Counted from the stretch's first letter, positions 15,831 through 25,185 are shown. The stretch is 41,643 bases of DNA from Burkholderiales bacterium (GCA_026400275.1 JAPLPK010000018.1:1-41643); one strand, 5' to 3'. The notes: generated by a model from the letters alone, not told the origin. A program made the numbers and translations.

Positions 15831-16631
15831 ATGACTTTCAAGAAAGCATTAGGCATCGTTGCCGCAACCATTTTTGCCGCACCAACGTTTGCCGCGTCGT
15901 TCGTCAACGGCGGATTTGAAGCAGGTGATACCTCGAGCTGGACCGTTGGCAGCAGCGGAGATCGCTCTTCCATTGCCAACTCGCAGATCACTCCGGCGAC
16001 TTTCCTGCCCGGCGGAAGCCAATACAACACTGGCTCGCAACACTCTGCTGTCATAGCAAGTGGCACCGTAGACCCCAACATCGGTGCAGCACTGGGCTCC
16101 ACCGTCTACAGCGGTAACTATTCCTACCGCGTAGAAGATACAACCAACGGTGGATACGCGTCAGCTATTAGCCAAACCGTGGCCAACTACAGCGATGCCA
16201 ATATCTTCTTCGCATGGAAAGCTGTGCTGGAAAACGGCGGCCATAGCCAAAACCAGTCCGCATTGATGATGATCACGCTGCACGACGACACCACCAACCT
16301 GGATGTCATCAGCCGCATCTACAACGCCGGAGCTGGCGGTGGTGGCGTGGATACGCGCTTCTCCACGCTGGGTGGGTTCTTCTACACCTCCGACTGGCAA
16401 GTCGAGCAACTGCCAATCGACGCGGCCTTGTCTGGCCACACTTTCACGCTGTCCGTGTTGGCAGCTGACTGCGAACCCACGGGCCATACTGGCTATGTGT
16501 ACCTGGACGGCTTTGGAGCTATCACGCCACCCGTGAACGACGTACCAGAGCCTGCTTCGCTCGCATTGGTCGGCGTGGGCTTGGCTGGCCTGGTGACCAC
16601 ACGCCGCCGCCGGGCGGCAACCGCAGCCTAA
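15831..16631 (+). CDS. PEP-CTERM sorting-domain protein
   Basis: A 266-residue exported protein. The N-terminal signal peptide ends near ATIFAAPTFA (residue 21); the mature part starts SFVNGGFEAGDTSSWTV, a pattern common in secreted PEP-CTERM proteins, and is beta-rich with a single cysteine. The C-terminus is a full sorting signal: V-P-E-P-A-S (PEP at 239-241), a hydrophobic segment LALVGVGLAGLV and the basic tail TTRRRRAATAA. Family knowledge: an exosortase removes this tail during export, usually with exopolysaccharide production. No exosortase gene lies in the window, but the convergent neighbour is the PEP-CTERM system protein PrsT. The specific function is unknown. Ribosome-binding site AAAGGA lies 6-8 bases before ATG. 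Confidence 0.92.
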   Translation: MTFKKALGIVAATIFAAPTFAASFVNGGFEAGDTSSWTVGSSGDRSSIANSQITPATFLPGGSQYNTGSQHSAVIASGTVDPNIGAALGSTVYSGNYSYRVEDTTNGGYASAISQTVANYSDANIFFAWKAVLENGGHSQNQSALMMITLHDDTTNLDVISRIYNAGAGGGGVDTRFSTLGGFFYTSDWQVEQLPIDAALSGHTFTLSVLAADCEPTGHTGYVYLDGFGAITPPVNDVPEPASLALVGVGLAGLVTTRRRRAATAA

Positions 16632-16640
16632 GACGCCAGT

Positions 16641-16696
16641 ACCCTGGGCAAGCCAGGGTAGAAGCAAAACAGGTGGCCATGGCCACCTGTTTTGCT
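16641..16696. terminator. Strong two-way terminator
   Basis: Two hairpins lie between the convergent PEP-CTERM and prsT genes: ACCCTGG/CCAGGGT (16641-16659), and a perfect 34-base palindrome at 16663-16696 with arms of AGCAAAACAGGTGGCC and GGCCACCTGTTTTGCT. The larger stem has an A-run on one side and a T-run on the other, so it can terminate transcription from both directions. Confidence 0.85.
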
Positions 16697-16710
16697 TTCT
16701 GGCACGGCAA

Positions 16711-19533
16711 TCAAGCGCCTAGCTGGGATTTCATGCGGGCCAAATCGGATTGCTCGGTTGGGTTCAGCTTTTTAGAATCCAACGACTGCATCAAACTACT
16801 TGCCTCGCGAGTCTTACCTGCCGCTATATAAGCCTGCGCAAGGTGCAGCCGTGCAGCAGCCACCTCGGGCACCATGTTGACGACGACACGCAAGGTGTCA
16901 ACCGCGTCCTTGTGCTGACCCGCCTGGGTTTGGGCGACGCCCAGCGTATCCAGGATCTGAGGATTATTTGGAGCTAGGTCGGCTGCACGTTGGGCATTGC
17001 TCAATGCTTGGGGCAGCCTTGCCTCCACCTGCGCCCAAGCCAGGTCGTTCAACACAATTGGATTGCGCGGATCGCGGCTGGCCATTTTCTGCAGTAGCTC
17101 CACCGCCTTGGCCCGCTGCCCTTGCGCGCGCGCGCGTTGCGCTGCAAACCCGACGACAGACGGATCATCTGGAAACTTGCGCATCACATCTGCCAGCTCC
17201 TGTTCTGCGCTGGCGCCATTTTGGGTACCGTCCAATACATTGACGATGCGCAAATTAGCGGTTGGCGAACCGCCTGCTTTCACGGCTTTACTGAACTGCT
17301 GGATCGCCTGGTCTGGCTGGTTCGCCAATACCAGCAAGTCGCCCTCCAGAAGCATGCCGGTCAACTTCTGCGCACTGCGTGCTTGCAACTCCCTCGCAAT
17401 GGACAACGCCTCTTGCAGATTATCAGGCCAGGTCAGCTTCGCCAATGTGATGTAGGGGATGGGATCAAACGGACGCTCCGTCATCAAGGCGCGCAAAATA
17501 GTGGTGGCCTCCTTCTTGCGGTTGCTCACAATCTCCAGCTCTGCCAACTTCAACCGCCAATCGGCCCGCTGCGGATAGTTCACCGATAGCTTACGGTATG
17601 CCTCTGTTGCCTGCTGCAGGCTTCCTGCACGCTCATACACCGAAGCCAACAATGCCGTCGCCTCTGGTGGCGCATTGTTGGCGAACGCGCCAGTCTGGGC
17701 CACACTCAAGGCTGCGTCGGGTTTGCCAGAACGGATATATTCCTGCACCAACGCCTCGCGTAGGGTAGTAGAGTCTGGCAAGGCAATAACGCCTTTTTCC
17801 AGAATGGCCAACCTAGCCGCTGGATCATTTTTCTGCACGCGCAAGAGGCGCGCATATTCCAGGTAAGTTTGCGCCGAAGACGGTTTGGCCTGAATGGCTT
17901 TTTCATACCGGGCAAGCACATCCGCCTTTTGCTCTGGCGTTTTCGCCAGCATGCCTAGAGCGGACAACGCAGGCTGGAATGCAGGCTGCGTATCCAACGC
18001 CACGGATGTCTCGCGCCAGGCGCCCACCGGGTCCTTTTGGGCATCCAGGGCGGCGGCCATCGTCAAATGCGCATGCGGGTCTTTCGGACTCGCCTTCATC
18101 GTGTAGTCGGCCAATTGACGCACACGCGCAATATCGCCCATGGCCAAAGCAAGAGATATGACCCGGTCACGCAAAGCGGCATTGTCTTTATCTGCCTCTG
18201 TGGTGCGGTCCAGATATTTGCTGGCCTCACTCCTTTTACCTGCAGCCAGACTAAGTTCGGCCAGCCGCAACAAGTACGCGCCATTGCCGGGCTCGCTGGC
18301 ACTGAGCTTAGTCAATGTGGCGGTCGCTTCCTTTGCCTGTCCGCGGGCCAGCTCACTCTCGGCCTGCAACGACAAAAAACGCGGGTTGGTCGGCGCTAGT
18401 ACCAAGCCTCGCTTGATCGTATCGGCGGCATCCGCCGGCTTGCCAAGGCGAATTTGCGACTCCGCCATCAACTGCAGCATCGGCAAGGAATAGGGGTATT
18501 GCTGCGCAATTTTTTCCAGCCGCTTGCTAGCCATCAACAAGTCGTTCTTCTGCAACTCTGCAGCCGCCACCAACAAGCTCGCCGACAAATGCTCAGGGGC
18601 CACACTCAGTACCTTCAGGCCTGCTGCCAGGCTGTCTTCTAGTCGGCCTTGCCGGGACAGCACCAGCGCATCGAGGTAATGAGTCCAGTAATAGCCTGGC
18701 GCTAATTTCTTCAACCGTGCACGGATGGCAATTGCGGCGTCCAACTGCCCAACGCCGACCAGGAATTCACCGTACTCACCCATCAGCCCCCTGTGCCAGG
18801 GCGCAGCTTTGTAGGCCCGCTCCATCAACTGCAGAGCGGGCTCGCGCTGCCCATTGGCTTCGTAAATACGCCCCAGGCCGCGCAAGACCCACCAATCGGC
18901 ATTGGACGACGACAAAGACGCGTCCAAGACCGCCAGGGCTTGCTCCCGCTTGTCTTGTGCCAACCACCACTGCGCACGCGAAAGTTTGGTCGCTGGCGTC
19001 GCCACAGTGGCAGCTTTCAACTGTTCGTCCGCAGACGCATATTGCTTTTGCGCCACATAGGCAGCGGCCACAGCGGCACGTAGGTCGCTATCTGCTGCGG
19101 GAGATTTCAAGTGGCGGTCCTTGAATTCATTCACGATCTTTGCGACGTCGCTGCGGTCCAGCATGAGCAGGGCGATACGCGGCACTAGCACATCCGCATC
19201 GCCCCCCGCCTCCAACGCTTTGCGCAGATGCTGTTCCGTGCCCGCCAAGTCATAGGTGCGCTCCAGCGCGTCCGCAAGCGCCAATCGGGCCTCAACAGAA
19301 GCGGGCTTTTCCTGCACCGCATTTTTAAATTCAATAACCGCGGCGGGGTAGTCGTCTTTCTTGAGAAAATCTCGCCCCGCCTGCAACGCATCATGTTCGC
19401 AGCCGGCTAAAAACGCAGCTACAGCAAAAGCAACGACGGCGGCACGGAAAAGCCCCGAATCAGGGGCACTCATGGGGATAGACATGGGCAGTGTTTTCTC
19501 GGCAAAAGGACTGGGCTGAGTTGAAATCAGCAT
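16711..19533 (-). CDS. prsT: PEP-CTERM system TPR-repeat lipoprotein PrsT
   Basis: A protein of about 940 residues that is mostly tetratricopeptide repeats, matching PrsT of the PEP-CTERM/exosortase system in length and in its opening: a lipobox AFLAGC followed by a stretch like GRDFLKKDDYPAAVIEFKNA, the first TPR. Repeats run from there to the C-terminus, interrupted mid-protein by Ala-rich helices. It is probably anchored to a membrane facing the periplasm; family context suggests help in assembly or export of exopolysaccharide or sorted proteins, but no reaction is known. Start choice: ATG 19533 has AGGGG 7 nt upstream but gives a long region before the hydrophobic core; ATG 19485 gives a more usual signal length but a weak ribosome-binding site. 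It faces the PEP-CTERM gene. Confidence 0.87.
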   Translation of the reverse strand: MLISTQPSPFAEKTLPMSIPMSAPDSGLFRAAVVAFAVAAFLAGCEHDALQAGRDFLKKDDYPAAVIEFKNAVQEKPASVEARLALADALERTYDLAGTEQHLRKALEAGGDADVLVPRIALLMLDRSDVAKIVNEFKDRHLKSPAADSDLRAAVAAAYVAQKQYASADEQLKAATVATPATKLSRAQWWLAQDKREQALAVLDASLSSSNADWWVLRGLGRIYEANGQREPALQLMERAYKAAPWHRGLMGEYGEFLVGVGQLDAAIAIRARLKKLAPGYYWTHYLDALVLSRQGRLEDSLAAGLKVLSVAPEHLSASLLVAAAELQKNDLLMASKRLEKIAQQYPYSLPMLQLMAESQIRLGKPADAADTIKRGLVLAPTNPRFLSLQAESELARGQAKEATATLTKLSASEPGNGAYLLRLAELSLAAGKRSEASKYLDRTTEADKDNAALRDRVISLALAMGDIARVRQLADYTMKASPKDPHAHLTMAAALDAQKDPVGAWRETSVALDTQPAFQPALSALGMLAKTPEQKADVLARYEKAIQAKPSSAQTYLEYARLLRVQKNDPAARLAILEKGVIALPDSTTLREALVQEYIRSGKPDAALSVAQTGAFANNAPPEATALLASVYERAGSLQQATEAYRKLSVNYPQRADWRLKLAELEIVSNRKKEATTILRALMTERPFDPIPYITLAKLTWPDNLQEALSIARELQARSAQKLTGMLLEGDLLVLANQPDQAIQQFSKAVKAGGSPTANLRIVNVLDGTQNGASAEQELADVMRKFPDDPSVVGFAAQRARAQGQRAKAVELLQKMASRDPRNPIVLNDLAWAQVEARLPQALSNAQRAADLAPNNPQILDTLGVAQTQAGQHKDAVDTLRVVVNMVPEVAAARLHLAQAYIAAGKTREASSLMQSLDSKKLNPTEQSDLARMKSQLGA

Positions 19534-19631
19534 ACCACCGCCCCTCGTCAAACGCCTGCTTAACCACGCCGCCGCACCCTAAAACTTACGCAAAAAGATG
19601 GCTAAGCCAGGGTACCAACAACGCGCCCATA

Positions 19632-19688
19632 CAAATAGCCTCTAGCGCAGACAGATACTGCACTACAAGCTATCAAATCGATAGTAGC
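19632..19688. repeat. Dispersed 56-bp palindrome, copy 4
   Basis: Plus orientation: CAAATAGCCTCTAGCGCAGA at the left, AAGCTATCAAATCGATAGTA toward the right. Its right end supplies the last codons and stop of the chemoreceptor fragment at 19673, in the same way that copy 6 does for the intact chemoreceptor gene. Confidence 0.65.
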
Positions 19689-19870
19689 GGCTGCCCATGG
19701 CGCAAAGCGGGGTCTTCCGCCCCTAGGCGGAACACCGCCACGATGTCTACCAGCTCCTGCGACTGGGCCTTGAGGCTGCTGGCGGCAGCCGCCATTTGCC
19801 CCAACAGGGCCGCGTTCTGCTGGATGGTCTGGTCGATCTGCGATACCGCTTCGGACACCTGGGCAACGCG
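19673..19870 (-). pseudogene. 3' fragment of a methyl-accepting chemotaxis protein gene
   Basis: About 65 codons that match the very end of the intact chemoreceptor encoded at 23614-25185. The fragment reads [20 protein letters not shown] through [20 protein letters not shown] and differs by only a handful of substitutions and one added codon. Everything 5' of it is missing; homology stops around 19870 with unrelated sequence beyond, so there is no signalling tip or membrane part. It has the same orientation as the intact gene, and the GH3 and araC-type genes lie between them. It is best seen as a leftover of a duplication or recombination rather than a functional gene. Confidence 0.85.
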
Positions 19871-19933
19871 CCCCCTGCCGCAGGGCGACGACGGTACCGC
19901 CTAGGCCACCAGCACGGCCTTAAATATATGAAT

Positions 19934-19990
19934 GAAATAAGCTGCTAGCGCAGGCAAAACCTGCGCCAGTAGCTATTTAAAACATAGCAA
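19934..19990. repeat. Dispersed 56-bp palindrome, copy 5
   Basis: Plus orientation: GAAATAAGCTGCTAGCGCAG, then the arm CCTGCGCCAGTAGCTATTTA. The stem CTAGCGCAGG/CCTGCGCCAG has one mismatch. It begins 8 bases after the GH3 stop and, on the minus strand, is followed by TTATTTCATT, so it may serve as that gene's terminator. Confidence 0.7.
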
Positions 19991-19997
19991 CTACAGC

Positions 19998-22196
19998 TTA
20001 GCTGCGCGACAGCAGCGAGGACTGGGCGCTGTCGCGCGAGGAGCCGCCCACCACGAAGTTGTAGCTACCGCTAAGCGTTTGCCAGCGGTGGGTGGTGGCG
20101 TTCCAGATGCTCAGGCGCTCGGGCTTGACGGTGATGCTGACGGCCTTGCTTTCGCCGGCTGCCAGTTGCACCTTTTCCCAGGCCACCAGGCGCTTGGGTG
20201 GCTCGCCGGCCGCTGCCGGCAAACCGGCGTACACCTGGGCCACCTCGGCACCGGCGCGGGCGCCGGTGTTCTTCAGCGTGAAGCCGACCGTCACCGAGCC
20301 ATCGCTGTTGGAGCGGGTGCTGATGCCGCTGTAGCTGAAGCGGGTGTACGACAGACCATGGCCGAACGGGAACAGCGGCGTGATGTTTTGCGCGTCATAC
20401 CAGCGGTAACCCATCTTCAGGCCTTCGCTGTAGTTCACCGTCAGGTCGGTCGCCGAGATGGAAGCCTGCAGCAGATCGCTATCGCTTTGCGGGAAGGTCA
20501 GCGGCAGCTTGCCGGATGGGTTCACCGCCCCGAACAGCACATTGGCGATCGCCGGGCCTCCCTGCACGCCGGGGTACCAGGCCTCGACCACCGCGTTCAC
20601 ATTCGCCAGCCAGGGCATGGTGACGGCGGAGCCGGTCTCCAGCACCACCACGCTGCGCTTGGCGGCGGCAGCCACGGCGGTGATCAGCGCGTTCTGGTCA
20701 TAGGCCTGGTTGGCCGGGTCGGTGGTGTTATTGGGCAGGCTCAGGCTCGACAAATCCGTGCCCTCGGTCTGCCACTGGGTGGCGAAGACGATGGCCACAT
20801 CGGCCGCTGCAGCTGCGGCTGCGGCGGCCGTCGCATCGCTGCCGTCCAGATAGGTCACGGTAGCGTTCGGCGCGATGGCGCGGATGGCCGCCAGCGGCGC
20901 CGATTTGTACCAGGTGGCGCAGGTGCTGAAAATGCCGGAGCTCGGCACCAGGCAGGTGACGGCATTGCCGTCGCGGGCCGGCACCGCGCCCGAGCCGCCG
21001 CCAGAGATCACGCCGGCATCGGCGTGACCGCCGATCACCACGATCGTCTGTGCGGCGCTGGCGGTCAGTGGCAGCACACTGGCCGTGTCGCCACTGGCCA
21101 CTGCATTTTTCAAGAGCACCATAGACTGCTCGGCCACCTTCTGAGCCACCGCGTTGCCGGCGGCCTGGTTGATGGTGCCGCCGGCCGTGGGCGGCGAGGC
21201 CATCACACCGGACGCATACAAGGTGCGCAGCTTGCGCAGCACCATGTCGTCCAGACGGGCAAGCGGCACCGTACCGGCCTGCACCGCAGCTTTCAGCTTC
21301 TGGTTGAAATAGGTCACCGGCAGCGAGAAGCTGCCCAGGGTGGCGGCCGTGTAATCGTCGGAACTGCCGGCTTGTTCTTCGTCCAGCCCGGCATTGGCGG
21401 CGCGCACCGTATCGGTCACAGCAAAGAACCAGTCGGACTGGACGATGCCCTTGAAGCCCCACTCGTTCTTCAGCACGTCGGTCAGCAAATAGCTGCTCTC
21501 GCAGGCCTTACCACCATTCACCAGGTTGTACGCCCACATCACATTGCCGGCGCCGCCGTCCTTCAGGCCGATCTCGAAGGGCAGCAGGTGCAGTTCGCGC
21601 AGCGTGCGCTCGTCCACCACCGAGTTGGAGGTGAAGCGGTTGGTCTCCTGGTCGTTCGCGGCGAAGTGTTTGACGGTGGCGATCACTTTCTGCGACTGCG
21701 TGCCCAGGCTGCGCTGGGCCAACAGATTGCCGGCCAGTACCGGGTCTTCGCCCATGTATTCAAAGGTGCGGCCGTTGCGTGGCTCGCGCGCCAGATTCAC
21801 GCCGCCGCCCAGGCCTTCGACAAAGCCGAGTGCACGCAGTTCGGCGGCGATACTGGCGCCGTAGTCATGCGCCAGCGAGGGGTCCCAGCTGGCGGCCAGC
21901 GCGATGGGCGCCGGGTAAGGCGTGGCGTTCACGCCTTCCACGTTGACGCCGCCGGCCGAGTCGGCGCTGGTGATGTCGGGAATACCAAGGCGTGGAATGC
22001 CCTTCACGATGCCTGCGCCGCCAATCGGCGAGACACCGTAGCCGGCGCCGTGGACCAGCTGGATTTTTTCATCCAGCGTCATCTTGGCCAGTAGCGCGGA
22101 GGCCTGCTGGTCGACGGTGGGGGCATCGTCGCCGCCGCAGCCGTAGAGCAGTCCGGCGGTAACAAGGGCGATGACGAGGGGGCGTTTGAGGTGCAC
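19998..22196 (-). CDS. Lipoprotein beta-glucosidase-like glycoside hydrolase family 3
   Basis: A 732-residue GH3 enzyme with a lipoprotein signal (LLYGC, Cys20, then GGDD). Domain 1 (about 30-330) shows VNLAREPRNGRTFEYMGEDP, the KHF motif at 176-178 and the nucleophile loop IVQSDWFF with Asp255. Domain 2 (about 350-580) has VIGGHADAGVISGGGSG and VVVLETGSAVTMPW. A fibronectin-III-like tail follows, with VAQVYAGLPAAAGEPPKRLV. Known family members remove terminal beta-linked glucose or related sugars from glucosides. As a lipoprotein it should act outside the inner membrane, so released sugar could be taken up by the glucose-type ABC importer encoded 3 kb upstream. An AraC-type regulator gene precedes it by 148 bases. 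The true substrate is inferred only from family and context. Confidence 0.9.
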   Translation of the reverse strand: MHLKRPLVIALVTAGLLYGCGGDDAPTVDQQASALLAKMTLDEKIQLVHGAGYGVSPIGGAGIVKGIPRLGIPDITSADSAGGVNVEGVNATPYPAPIALAASWDPSLAHDYGASIAAELRALGFVEGLGGGVNLAREPRNGRTFEYMGEDPVLAGNLLAQRSLGTQSQKVIATVKHFAANDQETNRFTSNSVVDERTLRELHLLPFEIGLKDGGAGNVMWAYNLVNGGKACESSYLLTDVLKNEWGFKGIVQSDWFFAVTDTVRAANAGLDEEQAGSSDDYTAATLGSFSLPVTYFNQKLKAAVQAGTVPLARLDDMVLRKLRTLYASGVMASPPTAGGTINQAAGNAVAQKVAEQSMVLLKNAVASGDTASVLPLTASAAQTIVVIGGHADAGVISGGGSGAVPARDGNAVTCLVPSSGIFSTCATWYKSAPLAAIRAIAPNATVTYLDGSDATAAAAAAAAADVAIVFATQWQTEGTDLSSLSLPNNTTDPANQAYDQNALITAVAAAAKRSVVVLETGSAVTMPWLANVNAVVEAWYPGVQGGPAIANVLFGAVNPSGKLPLTFPQSDSDLLQASISATDLTVNYSEGLKMGYRWYDAQNITPLFPFGHGLSYTRFSYSGISTRSNSDGSVTVGFTLKNTGARAGAEVAQVYAGLPAAAGEPPKRLVAWEKVQLAAGESKAVSITVKPERLSIWNATTHRWQTLSGSYNFVVGGSSRDSAQSSLLSRS

Positions 22197-22269
22197 GGTT
22201 TTGTCTCCTTATGGTGTGTGATCCGCGCCCGGTGCGGGCGGGTCAGCGGCACTGTAGCCAGGGGAGACA

Positions 22270-22334
22270 CCGCAGGATTAACCTGCGGGGGCGGCACTTT
22301 ACACAGCGGTGCAGGCGCGCAAAATAAAGTAAAG
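22270..22334 (-). promoter_or_regulatory. Inverted repeats in the araC-type/GH3 intergenic region
   Basis: CCGCAGG (22270-22276) pairs with CCTGCGG (22282-22288), a 7-bp stem with a 5-nt loop. Further out, CTTTAC (22297-22302) faces GTAAAG (22329-22334), with centres about three helical turns apart. They lie between the regulator stop and the GH3 start, where an operator for the GH3 gene would be expected. The first may instead be a weak terminator of the regulator gene. Confidence 0.35.
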
Positions 22335-22344
22335 AGCGGCGAAG

Positions 22345-23475
22345 TCAGTGCGCCGCTGCATCAGCGCCGTTCTTGCGGAACTGCGATGGCGACACGCCGA
22401 ACGCAGCTGAGAAAAACCGCGAGAACGCGCTCAGCGACGAGAAGCCCAGCAGGTCGCTGATCTCGGAGATGGAACTTTGCGCCTGCAGCAACATGTGCCG
22501 GGCCTGGGTCGCACGCACGCGGCCCAGCACCTCCTGGAAATGCGTGGCCTCCTGCTGTAAGCGCCGGTGGAGCCCCCAGCGCGAGGTCTTGAAATGCGCG
22601 CAAGCCTGGGCCAGCAGCTGGCTGCCGCTGCCGATAGCGTCGCCGGCCGCAATCGCCTGTGCCAGAAACCGTTGCAGGCCCAGGGCGAAGGTCTGCGCGG
22701 GCTCCAGCCGGGCCCGCTCGGCCCGCGCCTGGTCAAGGAAAAATTCGTACAGGTTCGGGTTGTGCTGCGCATACGGCTGGTCGCCGGCCGGGGCTTGCAG
22801 CAGCAGGCGGTTGCGCGCCTGGCCAAAGTGCACCTCGCAGCCCATGGCAGCGCGCAGCTGGGCGACCGGGGCGAAGGCCTCGCCGGTCAGCTCCAGCGCG
22901 CAGGCGCGGCCGCCTTCCGGGTCGTAATGGCGCACGATGCCGTGCAGTAGAAAGAAGTTGCCGAAGGCGCTGAAGGCGTTGCCGCCACTGTCGTCCAGCT
23001 GGTAGTCGAACTCAAACTGCGTGCCCTGGCGCAGGCAGCGGATCACGTCCACATTGCCGATCAGGCTGCGGTGGTGGAAGTAAGCCCCCAGCCCGGCTGC
23101 CAGATTCGGCGCATTCGCCACCACCGCGTACAGCGTGGGAAAGGGCTGCAGGCAGGCCTGGATATCAAACTGCCAGTAGTCGCTGGGCGGTGGCATGTAC
23201 TGGACCAGGCGCATGGCGGCCAGGTGTTTAGCGGCGCAGATGCGGGCCTGGGGCGACTCCAGCTCCCAGGCGGCGATGCCGGTCAGGCGCTGAAACTCCT
23301 GCGGGCCGATGCCGTGCTGCTCGGCCCCGTCCATGCACAGGCGCACCAGAGTGCTGGTGACCGAGCGCTGCTCCGGCATGCGCCAGGCGTCCAGGGCGGC
23401 GCCGCAGTCCCAGGCGGGCGTGCCCCCGCCCATGGCCGGTTCGGCATAGTCTTGTGGCCAATCTCGTTGCCCCAT
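22345..23475 (-). CDS. AraC-family transcriptional regulator
   Basis: A 376-residue regulator. The C-terminal 100 residues hold the double helix-turn-helix; the conserved second half reads ISEISDLLGFSSLSAFSRFF, then AAFGVSPSQFRKN. The N-terminal region (about 40-240) resembles the arabinose_bd-type ligand domain of the OruR/ArgR-like AraC subgroup. Ribosome-binding site AGGAG lies 7 nt before ATG 23475. It is transcribed in the same direction as, and just upstream of, the GH3 gene, making it the likely local controller; the ligand may be a glucoside or released sugar. The pair is bounded on both sides by chemoreceptor 3'-end sequence, so it may have arrived or rearranged as a unit. Confidence 0.85.
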   Translation of the reverse strand: MGQRDWPQDYAEPAMGGGTPAWDCGAALDAWRMPEQRSVTSTLVRLCMDGAEQHGIGPQEFQRLTGIAAWELESPQARICAAKHLAAMRLVQYMPPPSDYWQFDIQACLQPFPTLYAVVANAPNLAAGLGAYFHHRSLIGNVDVIRCLRQGTQFEFDYQLDDSGGNAFSAFGNFFLLHGIVRHYDPEGGRACALELTGEAFAPVAQLRAAMGCEVHFGQARNRLLLQAPAGDQPYAQHNPNLYEFFLDQARAERARLEPAQTFALGLQRFLAQAIAAGDAIGSGSQLLAQACAHFKTSRWGLHRRLQQEATHFQEVLGRVRATQARHMLLQAQSSISEISDLLGFSSLSAFSRFFSAAFGVSPSQFRKNGADAAAH

Positions 23476-23575
23476 GGCTTGTCTCCTGTCTCGCTGCCTG
23501 CGGGCGGACCGGCAGGCAGAGCCTCCAGATTCTTGTATTTTGGAGGAGGCGTTTTCCCTGAAAAACTTCTAAGCC

Positions 23576-23632
23576 AAATCAGGCTTCTGCGCAGATATTA
23601 TCTGCACCAGCAGCTATTGAATCGATAGTGCC
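23576..23632. repeat. Dispersed 56-bp palindrome, copy 6 (overlaps the chemoreceptor 3' end)
   Basis: Plus orientation: AAATCAGGCTTCTGCGCAGA, then CAGCAGCTATTGAATCGATA. The stop codon of the chemoreceptor gene (23614) and its final residues L-S-I-Q fall within it. Confidence 0.65.
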
Positions 23633-25185
23633 GGCTGCCGGTGCAAAGCGGGGTCTTCCGCCCCTAGGCGGAACACCGCCACGGTGTCCACCAACTCCTG
23701 TGACTGGGCCTTGAGGCTGCTGGCGGCGGCGGCCATCTGCTCCACCAGGGCGGCGTTCTGCTGGGTGGTCTGGTCGATCTGCGATACCGCCTCCGACACC
23801 TGGGCTACGCCGGCGTTTTGCTCTGCGCTGGAGGCGCTGATCTCGCCCACGATATCGGTCACGCGGCGGATGCTGGCGACCACCTCGGCCATGGTGCTGC
23901 GCGCCTGGTCCACCAAGGCACTGCCCTGCTCTACCCGCTGCACGCTGGTGGAGATGAGCTGCTTGATTTCTTTCGCCGCGTCGGCGCTGCGGCTGGCCAG
24001 GTTGCGCACCTCGCTGGCCACTACCGCAAAGCCACGGCCCTGCTCGCCGGCGCGGGCGGCTTCCACGGCCGCGTTCAGCGCCAGGATATTCGTCTGGAAG
24101 GCGATGCCGTCGATCACGCTGATGATCTCGCTGATCTTGCCGGAGGCCTCGTTGATGCTCTTCATGGTCTCCACCACCTGGCCGACCACCTGGCCGCCCT
24201 GCACCGCCAGGGTGGAGGAGCCGCGCGCCAACTGGTTGGCCTGCTGGGCGCTCTGGTCGTTGTGCTGCACAGTGGAGCGCAACTCTTCCATGGAGGCGGC
24301 GGTTTCTTCCAGCGCGCTGGCCTGGTGCTCGGTACGGGCGCTCAGGTCATGGTTGCCCTGGGCGATTTCGGCGCTGGCCGAAGCCACGTGCTCGGCATTG
24401 CTTTTCACGCTGCGCACGATGCCGGCGAAGCTGGCCTGCATGCGCGCCATGGCGTGCAGCAGCTGCTGGGTTTCATCATTGCCCACGGGCTGCACCGGGC
24501 GTGACAGGTCACCCTCGGCCAACGCGTCGGCAATGCGTACCGCATAGGCCATGGGTTGGGCCAGGCGCCGCGCCAACCACAGCGCAGCGGCCACCAGCAA
24601 CACGATAGCCAGCACCAGCACAGCGCCCACCTGCAGCTGGCCCTGGCTGACCACGGCGGCCGATTGCGCGCTGTTGGCGGCCACGTCTTTCTCAATAGCC
24701 CGCACCTGCACGGCCATCTGGGTTTCCAGCTCACCGAAGATACGGTTGAACTCGGGCACTGCGCCGGCTGCAGCCGCACCCTTGGCGGCCAGGTCCTGCA
24801 CACGGCTGGCGGCCTCGGTGTATTGCTTCACCAGGGGCTGGGTCTTGTCGATGACGGCCTTCACATCGGGCGACAGTGGCAAGGTCTGCAGGCGCTGGAA
24901 GGCGGTGTTGAACTGGGCCACATGGTCGGCCAAATCCTTTTGTGAGCGCTCTAGCTGCGACTTGTCGCGGCCAATGGCGCCGAACAGGGCCAGCAGCACA
25001 TCGCCGCGCACGGCGCCCTGCATCATGGCGGCCTGCTGGCTGCTTTGCACGGCCGAGCCCATTTGCCCCGAAGCCTCAAAGGCACCGGCCAGGCGCCCGG
25101 CGCTGAGCAGGCCTACGCCGCCCACCACCGCGGCCATTACAGCCCCCGCCAAACCGATAGAAAGTACCTGGTTACGCAGTTTCAT
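23614..25185 (-). CDS. Methyl-accepting chemotaxis protein beside the sugar ABC genes
   Basis: A 523-residue chemoreceptor. TM1 spans about residues 7-29, a helical periplasmic domain of the four-helix-bundle type about 30-183, TM2 about 185-205, then HAMP and the long signalling coiled coil. The hairpin tip, which binds CheA/CheW, is present ([20 protein letters not shown]), with the adjacent [14 protein letters not shown]. Starting at ATG 25185 places TM1 at the N-terminus. No C-terminal CheR-binding pentapeptide is seen. It follows the ABC importer genes in the same direction, 104 bases after the ATPase stop, and precedes the araC-type/GH3 pair, so sensing of the transported sugar, directly or through the binding protein, is a fair inference. 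Its 3' end is duplicated at 19673-19870. Confidence 0.92.
   Translation of the reverse strand: MKLRNQVLSIGLAGAVMAAVVGGVGLLSAGRLAGAFEASGQMGSAVQSSQQAAMMQGAVRGDVLLALFGAIGRDKSQLERSQKDLADHVAQFNTAFQRLQTLPLSPDVKAVIDKTQPLVKQYTEAASRVQDLAAKGAAAAGAVPEFNRIFGELETQMAVQVRAIEKDVAANSAQSAAVVSQGQLQVGAVLVLAIVLLVAAALWLARRLAQPMAYAVRIADALAEGDLSRPVQPVGNDETQQLLHAMARMQASFAGIVRSVKSNAEHVASASAEIAQGNHDLSARTEHQASALEETAASMEELRSTVQHNDQSAQQANQLARGSSTLAVQGGQVVGQVVETMKSINEASGKISEIISVIDGIAFQTNILALNAAVEAARAGEQGRGFAVVASEVRNLASRSADAAKEIKQLISTSVQRVEQGSALVDQARSTMAEVVASIRRVTDIVGEISASSAEQNAGVAQVSEAVSQIDQTTQQNAALVEQMAAAASSLKAQSQELVDTVAVFRLGAEDPALHRQPALSIQ

Noticed and set aside
19673-19858. The chemoreceptor fragment as a real 61-residue gene
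   Set aside because: It matches only the last part of a much longer protein and has no start signal; a decayed duplicate explains it better.
20079-22094. A 671-codon open frame opposite the GH3 gene
   Set aside because: Its translation is His/Gly/Arg-rich and has no family features; it exists because the GC-rich GH3 gene has few stop codons on the other strand.
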